Both the position numbers and the translations under genes were made by a program. A stretch of DNA of 11,691 bases from Clostridia bacterium (GTDB taxonomy: Bacteria; Bacillota; Clostridia; HGM11327). Under the pieces are notes generated by a model that did no database searches, was not told where the DNA came from, and saw nothing but the letters and a program-made list of their open reading frames with translations. Positions within the stretch are counted from its first letter, which is position 1. Each line of letters opens with the position of its first letter. The DNA is taken from NCBI GenBank assembly GCA_017935525.1, contig JAGBHJ010000151.1:1-11691 (forward strand), in the 5' to 3' direction. Below are positions 6,450 through 11,691 of this stretch, piece after piece.

Positions 6450-7829
6450 TCATTTACTTTTGTCCGTGAAATTTTCTATAAGCCTGTCGATATATGCCAA
6501 AAGTGCCACGTCGGGGTCATATCCCTTTTCCTTTATGGCGTTGGCAAATATAAACAACAGCTCGCCTGCTGTGACCTCATCCACGTCACAGGACTCTAAA
6601 AAGCCCTTGAGAGAGGCGTGATCGTTGGAGTATTCTACGTTCAAGCCGTGCTTTTGTGCCTTGCTGAGGACCTTACAAGCCTTTGTAAGCGGCGGAAGCT
6701 CCTTTGGCAGAGCCAACAAGGATGCGGAAAGGGATTTGTTTGCCTTTTCCTGCTTCTTGACTTCCTCCCAGGATGCAAGCGCCTGGTCAGCATCGGCTGC
6801 CACGGTATCACCAAATACGTGGGGATGTCTTCTTATCAGCTTTGACACAACGCCGTTGACAACGTCAGAAAAGTCAAATTCGCCTGTTTCCTGCGCTATC
6901 TGGCTGTGGAATACCACCTGGAGCAGCATATCGCCAAGCTCCTCTATAAGGTTGTCAAGATCGTCGTTGTTGATTGCCTCAACTACCTCGTAGGCTTCCT
7001 CTATCATGTTTACACGGATTGACTCGTGAGTCTGCTCTCTATCCCATGAACAGCCCATTTCATCAAACTTAAGGCTGCCAACGTCGGACTCCACAGGTCT
7101 GCCGCGAAGGATTCGCATGACTTCGCACAGCGCTGTAATATCATATAACTTTTTTGCAAAATTGTCAAGAGGTAAAATGAGAAAATTTGCAGAAAAGTCG
7201 TATATTTTTTGCCTATCCATATCAAAGAGGGATATTTTCTCGAATTTGGTATCGGGGTGACCGTAAAAGTACAGTATCTCGCTGTCCTCGGGGTACATTT
7301 CCATCAGCGCAAGCTTTATCTCCGACGCCAAGAATTTATTATCCACCTCTGTGATGCAAACGGATGAATGCGTGTTTACTCTGTTCTTTTTGAAGGAGTG
7401 TGCGGGAATAACGCTGTAACCGTCACCAAGGGAAATGCCTGCCACGCGGGATACGTGCTCCGCAATACCCTCTGCTCCAACGATGGAAAGTGTCACACCC
7501 TCAGCTTGCGCAAGGGTCTGCGTGAGTACGTCACCAAAGGACGGCGTGCCAGAAACCAGAAGCAGGACCTCGCTGGTCTGTGCTTTTGAAAGGATGTATT
7601 GACCCATTGCAGAGTAAGCATCGTCAAAGGACTCTGACTCTTCATAAAATCTGTCGAGAGTATCAAGACTTACACCGCGGTCCTCAAGAGCCTCTGCAAC
7701 GGCGTGTTTTTTGGTGCGGCAAATTATGCACTTGTCGCTGTTATCGCTCTCAAAAAGCAATTTGTAGCCTTCACGGGACAATCCGTCGCTGTCCCTGTAT
7801 CCTAAACCTATAATAGTGATCTTTTTCAT
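6450..7829 (-). CDS. mazG: YabN: tetrapyrrole-methylase-like domain fused to MazG nucleoside triphosphate pyrophosphohydrolase
   Basis: Two-domain protein like B. subtilis YabN. The N-terminal part (about 1-222) has the tetrapyrrole (SAM-dependent) methylase fold; its opening GLGYRDSDGLS departs from the usual GLGPGD, so catalysis is uncertain. The C-terminal part (about 245-459) is MazG, which hydrolyses NTPs to NMP and pyrophosphate and clears abnormal nucleotides. It carries a SWDREQTHES leader (261-270, usually PWDREQTHxS) and the metal-binding EEAYE...EELGD motif (277-281 and 296-300) followed by HSQ. A second, degenerate MazG repeat (about 376-455) lacks the EExxE/ExxD acids, as in other full-length MazG proteins. 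The 459-residue length is near YabN. The start has GGAG (complement of 7837-7840) 7 nt upstream. Only 14 nt separate it from the flippase gene, so both are in one operon. Confidence 0.92.
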   Translation of the reverse strand: MKKITIIGLGYRDSDGLSREGYKLLFESDNSDKCIICRTKKHAVAEALEDRGVSLDTLDRFYEESESFDDAYSAMGQYILSKAQTSEVLLLVSGTPSFGDVLTQTLAQAEGVTLSIVGAEGIAEHVSRVAGISLGDGYSVIPAHSFKKNRVNTHSSVCITEVDNKFLASEIKLALMEMYPEDSEILYFYGHPDTKFEKISLFDMDRQKIYDFSANFLILPLDNFAKKLYDITALCEVMRILRGRPVESDVGSLKFDEMGCSWDREQTHESIRVNMIEEAYEVVEAINNDDLDNLIEELGDMLLQVVFHSQIAQETGEFDFSDVVNGVVSKLIRRHPHVFGDTVAADADQALASWEEVKKQEKANKSLSASLLALPKELPPLTKACKVLSKAQKHGLNVEYSNDHASLKGFLESCDVDEVTAGELLFIFANAIKEKGYDPDVALLAYIDRLIENFTDKSK

Positions 7830-7843
7830 TTGTTATCTCCGTT

Positions 7844-9589
7844 TTATCCTAAAAATCTACCGAATTTTGATATGATCCATTCTGACTTGGGCACAAACTG
7901 CAGGTCGTCCTTTGCAATCATCTTTGTGATTACCACCATTACCGCATATACCACAACGCCTGCCACAATGCCGAGCCCCATGGGCACCAGCTGACTTGAT
8001 ATCTTTGAGCTGAAGAACATATACACCGCCAGCGCTACTATACCCATTGCAATGCTTGATACCAAGGGCTTGCCAAAGGTTACAAGTGACTTGAGTCTTA
8101 CCCTTGTAAAGTATTTTACGCAGAGAATGTCCAAAAGCGCTGCAAATGCGTAAATCGATATTGTACCGATAGCTGCGCCCAAAACGTTCAGCCCGGGTAT
8201 CTTTACAAGGAAATACGTAAGGGGTATCTTAAGCAGAAATGCACCCAACGCAAGGTTTATAACGGGCAGATTTTGCTTGCCCAAGCCCTGCAATACCGCA
8301 GTAGCGGAGTGAATAAGGGGCAACACCAGCACAGTCAAGGACATCAGTCGCAAGCAGTTGACAGCAATGGAGACCTCCCATGGATCGATAGCGGAATAAA
8401 GTACCTTTATGATGGGCTCAGCCATCACGCCTATGCCCACCGCACACGGGAATGCGATCAATGACGTCAGCTTAAGAGCCGTCAACGTGGTGGATCTGAC
8501 AGAAGCGCCTTCCCTCCTTGCGTGAGCCTTTGAAATTGCCGGCACTATACTGATGGCGATGGAGGTGGAGAAAATAAGCGGCAACGCTGTAATGGGCGAG
8601 CAATAGCCCGACATTATGCCGTAAAGGCTGGTAGCGAGCCCTGTTATAAACTCCTCATAGAGCAGGGGGTATTGTGCGGATATCTGCTCCATTGTAAGGG
8701 CGGGCAATACGCTCTCCCCCGCATCCTGTGCGAATTGGTAAAAATGCTCAACACCGTAGGGTATGTCTGCAATAAGAGGAACGATCTCCTTAAGACCGTT
8801 GATAACTATTAGCTGATCGATAAGGCTTACCAGAGGCATTATCGCAGAGCCAATGGCAACGGGTACAGCTATCAGTAAAACGTCCTTGATGATGTTTGCA
8901 GACGAGATTGCCGCAGTAGGCTCCGTCATGGATTTTATTTCCTTTTGGATAAGAGATCTTCTGCTGTTGTAAAGAAGAATTACGTAAATAAGCGCCACAA
9001 GCTCACTGAGTGTAACGCCTGCAACTGCGCCTGCCGCACCCCACTCAACGCCAAAGCGAACGAAGTATGCCGCAAAGCCAAGACCTGCCACAAGCTTTAT
9101 AAACTGCTCCAGGATCTGCGAAACCGCAGTGGGAACCATGTTCTGCATACCTTGGAAATAGCCTCTGTATGCGGACATAACGGTTACAAAGAGTATTGCG
9201 GGGGCGATCGCCATCAAAGCATACCTTGACTGGGGGTTACCCTGCTGCTCAGAAATAAAGCCGCTGAGGGCAAGCATTATTATCATTGCGGTAAGACCCA
9301 GGAAGAACATCAGCTTTCTCGCCAGCTTAAAGGTTCTGTTTGCCAGCTTATAGTCCCCTGTATTCTGTGCCTGCGCTACCAAGCGGGAAATTGCCACAGG
9401 GAAACCCGATGATGAGATAACCAGCAAGAATGAGTACATAGGGTATGCAAGCTGATAAAGCCCCATGCCCTGAGTACCTATTATGTTGCCAAGGGGTATC
9501 CTGAATATAGCACCCAGGATCTTAACGATTATGCCGGCAACGGAAAGTATGAGAGCACCGTTGACAAAGCTGTTGACCTTCTTTTTCAT
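7844..9589 (-). CDS. SpoVB/YabM-type MOP-superfamily lipid-precursor flippase
   Basis: Polytopic membrane protein of the MATE-like MOP superfamily (MurJ/Wzx relatives). It probably exports lipid-linked envelope precursors; SpoVB members act in spore cortex synthesis. The sequence gives about 14 hydrophobic segments over 581 residues. Family motifs include FRIPLGNIIG with GMGLYQLAYP (29-50), the PVAISRLVAQ segment (64-73), YRGYFQGMQNM (141-151), SLYGIMSGYC (321-330) and VPAIS near 349-353. Between Leu266 and Leu322 the segment linking the two halves appears some 40 residues longer than I recall in homologs, and is partly acidic. The start has AGAGGT (complement of 9596-9601) 6 nt upstream, and a strong vegetative promoter precedes it. 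It heads the yab cluster as yabM does in Bacillus. SpoVB and YabM paralogs cannot be told apart by eye, so no symbol is given. Confidence 0.9.
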   Translation of the reverse strand: MKKKVNSFVNGALILSVAGIIVKILGAIFRIPLGNIIGTQGMGLYQLAYPMYSFLLVISSSGFPVAISRLVAQAQNTGDYKLANRTFKLARKLMFFLGLTAMIIMLALSGFISEQQGNPQSRYALMAIAPAILFVTVMSAYRGYFQGMQNMVPTAVSQILEQFIKLVAGLGFAAYFVRFGVEWGAAGAVAGVTLSELVALIYVILLYNSRRSLIQKEIKSMTEPTAAISSANIIKDVLLIAVPVAIGSAIMPLVSLIDQLIVINGLKEIVPLIADIPYGVEHFYQFAQDAGESVLPALTMEQISAQYPLLYEEFITGLATSLYGIMSGYCSPITALPLIFSTSIAISIVPAISKAHARREGASVRSTTLTALKLTSLIAFPCAVGIGVMAEPIIKVLYSAIDPWEVSIAVNCLRLMSLTVLVLPLIHSATAVLQGLGKQNLPVINLALGAFLLKIPLTYFLVKIPGLNVLGAAIGTISIYAFAALLDILCVKYFTRVRLKSLVTFGKPLVSSIAMGIVALAVYMFFSSKISSQLVPMGLGIVAGVVVYAVMVVITKMIAKDDLQFVPKSEWIISKFGRFLG

Positions 9590-9642
9590 AGTTTTACCTC
9601 TTTTATTTTTTGTTGGCGACGCAAATAAGGCGTGCGTTGATA

Positions 9643-9671
9643 ATTATACCACATTTTTCCGCATTATTCAA
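9643..9671 (-). promoter_or_regulatory. Sigma-A-type promoter for the flippase-mazG operon
   Basis: On the minus strand a TTGAAT -35 (complement of 9666-9671) and a perfect TATAAT -10 (complement of 9643-9648) are separated by exactly 17 nt. TG one base before the -10 makes it an extended -10 as well. The initiation site would lie about 45 nt upstream of the flippase start. This points to vegetative transcription of the head of the cluster. Confidence 0.85.
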
Positions 9672-9791
9672 TTAAAAAATGCCGCATTTACTGCAAAAAG
9701 TCCAAAAAAACTCTTTTTTTAGCGTCCTACGGCAAAAATATAAAAAAATTATGCTTTTTTCAAAAATAATTACGCAAAATCCGACAAAATA

Positions 9792-9800
9792 TGATACAAT
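9792..9800 (+). promoter_or_regulatory. Extended -10 promoter for the HUH-domain gene
   Basis: TGATACAAT combines a TG extension with a TACAAT -10 (9795-9800). A poor -35 (TTACGC, 9770-9775) lies 19 nt upstream. The -10 lies inside the longer in-frame ORF that begins at 9679, so a transcript from here supports initiation at the ATG at 9835 instead. The rest of the 9590-9834 spacer is strongly AT-rich with runs of A and T. I see no clear operator, terminator or RNA gene in it. Confidence 0.6.
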
Positions 9801-9834
9801 ATACGTAAGCAAGTTACTTTGGGAGGAATATATC

Positions 9835-10347
9835 ATGTTTAACGGACTTGACATCACTCTGATCAATTCATACGACAGTCACAGCAAGCTGTACTTCAGT
9901 CTGACGGTAAGGACCCATCAGAATGCAGAGCTTTGGGGCAGGATCATAAACAACGAGTTTATTGCATCCGCATACGGCAAGGTGATCACGGAGAGTCTTG
10001 ACTACTTTGATTCCATACACGAGTGCGTCCACGCCGAGCATACCGCGGTGATGCCCAACCATATTCACGTTATACTGTCAATAGAAAAGTCCTGCTTCCG
10101 CTACGAGCCCACGGTTAGGGAGCTGAGATCATTCCTCAGCGATATTGCCAACGGATTTAAGCAAGCTTCTCAGGATAATATATGCACCTTCCTGCAGAAT
10201 ATGAACAGCATGGGACTTGAGCTTGAGGATGACCTTGACCTTTGGCACGAGGGCTGCAGTATCAAGCCTCTTGACTCCGTAAGAGAGTACGGCAAGGCAG
10301 TCCATCACGTCAAAAACAACGTGGCGCTGTGGGGGTCCGACAGATAA
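9835..10347 (+). CDS. RAYT-like Y1/HUH-domain protein lacking the catalytic tyrosine
   Basis: Resembles REP-associated tyrosine transposases (Y1_Tnp superfamily), single-strand DNA nucleases of the HUH class. The 170 residues include the strand pattern YFSLTVRTHQNAELWG (20-35) and the HUH motif MPNHIHVIL (73-81, His76 and His78). At the C-terminus, REYGKAVHHVKNNVALW (150-166) aligns without gaps to the usual EEYxxIxxYIxxNPxxW. The active-site Tyr falls on His158 and the following Pro is Val. The upstream WQPRFYDH motif is also eroded (WHEGCSIK). Cleavage by the normal mechanism should therefore be lost, implying a domesticated or decaying protein. I chose the ATG at 9835 because GGGAGG (9821-9826) stands 8 nt upstream and a promoter lies just before; the ATG at 9679 has neither. 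No IS ends were found. It converges with the flavoprotein gene, 12 nt between stops. Confidence 0.75.
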   Translation: MFNGLDITLINSYDSHSKLYFSLTVRTHQNAELWGRIINNEFIASAYGKVITESLDYFDSIHECVHAEHTAVMPNHIHVILSIEKSCFRYEPTVRELRSFLSDIANGFKQASQDNICTFLQNMNSMGLELEDDLDLWHEGCSIKPLDSVREYGKAVHHVKNNVALWGSDR

Positions 10348-10353
10348 TTCCCC

Positions 10354-10365
10354 ATGTGATCACAT
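10354..10365. repeat. 12-bp perfect palindrome between convergent genes
   Basis: ATGTGATCACAT is self-complementary and spans the stop codon of the flavoprotein gene in the 12-bp gap between two convergent stops. There is no loop and no T-tract, so it is not a typical terminator. It could be chance or a protein site. Confidence 0.25.
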
Positions 10366-11691
10366 CTGATCCAGTATTATTCTCTCTGCAACTCTGATAC
10401 CGTCAACAGCGGCGGAAACTATGCCTCCTGCATAGCCCGCACCCTCACCGCATGGGTAAACGCCGACGATATTGGATTGCAGAGTTTCTTTATCCCTTTT
10501 TATCCTTACGGGCGACGAGCTGCGGGACTCCACTCCCGTCATTACTGCATCAAAGGTATCGTAGCCCTCTATCATTTTTCCGAATTCGGGTAGCGCCAGT
10601 TTTATTGAGTCTACGATAAACTCCGGCAGGCACTCTCTCAGATCGGTCGGCACAACGCCGGGCAGATACGACGGGGCAATATCTCCCAACTGCTTAGACG
10701 CTCTGCCCTTAAGCATATCGCCCACCAGCTGTACGGGCGCCTTAAAGTCAGCAGAGATATTATACGCCTTTTCCTCAATTTTACGTTGCAGCTCCATACC
10801 CGCCAATGGATGTTCGCTTCCAAAATCCTCGGGAGCAACGCCTACCAGCAATGCGGAGTTTGAATTCTCGGCATCTCTTGCGTATTCGCTCATTCCGTTT
10901 ACCGCAAGTCTGCCAAGCTCCGATGCCGCAGGCACTACCACGCCACCGGGGCACATACAAAAGCTGTAAACTCCCCTGCCACCCTTTGGTGTGCAGGATA
11001 TTTTATAGTCAGCCGCACCAAGGTTGGGGTGACCCGCAAAGGCGCCGTACTGGCTTTTGTCTATCATTTCTCTCTTATGTTCTATTCTTACACCCATGGC
11101 AAAGGGCTTCTGCTCCATATATAGACCGCTGTTGTGGAGCATTGTGACGGTGTCCCTTGCGCTGTGACCGAGTGCCAGCACCAATCTTGTGCAAGGCAGG
11201 CTGATCTCCCCGTCCTTATTTGCGATTCTAACACCTGATAGAACGTTGTTTTCCGCTATCAATCCAACTAATTTATGCTCAAACAGCACCTTGCCGCCAA
11301 GGTGCTCTATCCCCTGCCTCATACCGCGGACGATGTCTATCAATCTGTCGGTACCAAGGTGGGGCTTTGCCATATAGAGTATGTCGTCAGCCTTTCCGTC
11401 TGCAAACTCAGCAAAGGTCTCCAGAACAAAGGGGATTCTTTTGTCCTTTATGCCTGTATTGAGCTTACCGTCGGAAAACGTACCTGCACCGCCTTCACCG
11501 AATTGTATGTTTGTTTCTGTGTCCAGAATTCCTGTTTTTTTGAAAAAGTCAACGGCTGCCTTTCTTTCGTCAACCGCCTTTCCCCTTTCTATCAATATGG
11601 GGAGACCGCCGTTTTTTGCAAGGATGTACGCGGCAAAAAGCCCTGCAGGGCCGCTGCCTGCCACAACCACCTGCTCACGGATATTTGCATG
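10360..11691 (-). CDS. COG2509-type FAD-dependent dehydrogenase, C-terminal part (cut by right edge)
   Basis: Flavoprotein of the uncharacterised COG2509 family of NAD(P)/FAD-dependent oxidoreductases, thought to be cytosolic; substrate unknown. The frame is open to the edge: codons for HANIREQ precede the first VVV, so a GTG at 11670 is not a start. From the first visible residue, the dinucleotide-binding GSGPAG is at 12-17, followed by LIERGK (33-38) where the first beta-alpha-beta unit ends. The family signature GEGGAGTFSDGKL is at 65-77 and the closing FAD-contacting GEGAGYAGG is at about 415-423. The 443 visible residues suggest that roughly 80-100 N-terminal residues lie outside, if the protein has the usual length near 530. 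Family membership is firm; any specific role is not. No terminator was recognised at its 3' end. Confidence 0.9.
   Translation of the reverse strand, partial: HANIREQVVVAGSGPAGLFAAYILAKNGGLPILIERGKAVDERKAAVDFFKKTGILDTETNIQFGEGGAGTFSDGKLNTGIKDKRIPFVLETFAEFADGKADDILYMAKPHLGTDRLIDIVRGMRQGIEHLGGKVLFEHKLVGLIAENNVLSGVRIANKDGEISLPCTRLVLALGHSARDTVTMLHNSGLYMEQKPFAMGVRIEHKREMIDKSQYGAFAGHPNLGAADYKISCTPKGGRGVYSFCMCPGGVVVPAASELGRLAVNGMSEYARDAENSNSALLVGVAPEDFGSEHPLAGMELQRKIEEKAYNISADFKAPVQLVGDMLKGRASKQLGDIAPSYLPGVVPTDLRECLPEFIVDSIKLALPEFGKMIEGYDTFDAVMTGVESRSSSPVRIKRDKETLQSNIVGVYPCGEGAGYAGGIVSAAVDGIRVAERIILDQM

Noticed and set aside
9691..9725. A-run/T-run pair in the divergent spacer as a terminator
   Set aside because: Pairing is only A-T rich and imperfect, and no gene ends there.
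9679..9834. N-terminal extension of the HUH-domain protein starting at the ATG at 9679
   Set aside because: The added 52 residues are low-complexity Lys/Phe-rich translation of AT-rich spacer, there is no ribosome binding site at 9679, and the best -10 promoter element lies inside it.
11668..11670. GTG at 11670 as the start of the flavoprotein
   Set aside because: The frame continues open to the window edge with family-like residues before the FAD motif, and COG2509 proteins have a longer N-terminal region; the gene is simply cut.

Overview
The window looks like chromosomal DNA from an endospore-forming member of the Firmicutes, class Clostridia. This rests on housekeeping and sporulation genes in characteristic order, strong AAGGAG-type ribosome binding sites and a moderate G+C content. 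The genus cannot be fixed from the sequence alone. Nine complete genes and two genes cut by the window edges fill nearly all of it. The largest gap between genes is 245 bp (9590-9834), so no stretch over 300 bp lacks a gene.

Left block, plus strand (1-4952): the 3' part of rlmN (23S rRNA/tRNA adenine-C2 methylase), then prpC (PP2C-type phosphatase), prkC (transmembrane PASTA Ser/Thr kinase), rsgA (ribosome-assembly GTPase) and rpe (ribulose-5-phosphate 3-epimerase). Spacing is tight: 21, 32 and 2 nt gaps, then a 4-nt ATGA overlap. This is the familiar Firmicutes operon in which a reversible phosphorylation pair sits with ribosome maturation and central carbon metabolism. It ends at a strong hairpin with T-tracts on both sides, which serves both strands.

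Middle block, minus strand (9589 down to 4997): a SpoVB/YabM-type flippase, yabN/mazG, an HU-like DNA-binding protein, rqcP (yabO), yabP and yabQ. It matches the Bacillus yabM-yabN-yabO-yabP-yabQ order with hup inserted. A very good vegetative-type promoter precedes the flippase gene. A terminator-like hairpin separates hup from rqcP, and a short spacer with a dyad precedes yabP-yabQ, so the block is probably several transcripts. It combines envelope lipid-precursor transport, nucleotide clean-up, nucleoid structure, ribosome rescue and two spore-specific proteins. It converges with the left block at the shared terminator.

Right block (9679-11691): divergent from the flippase is a small plus-strand gene with its own extended -10 promoter. 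It encodes a protein resembling the REP-associated tyrosine transposases (Y1/HUH fold). The HUH motif is intact, but by manual alignment the catalytic tyrosine is replaced by histidine. Converging on it is a COG2509-type FAD-dependent dehydrogenase whose N-terminus lies beyond the right edge.

The most interesting items are the HUH protein without its tyrosine, an HU protein lacking the proline at arm position 63 and carrying an acidic Cys-containing tail, and the hairpin placed directly before the rqcP ribosome binding site. No CRISPR array, tRNA, rRNA, insertion-sequence ends or recognised riboswitch was seen.
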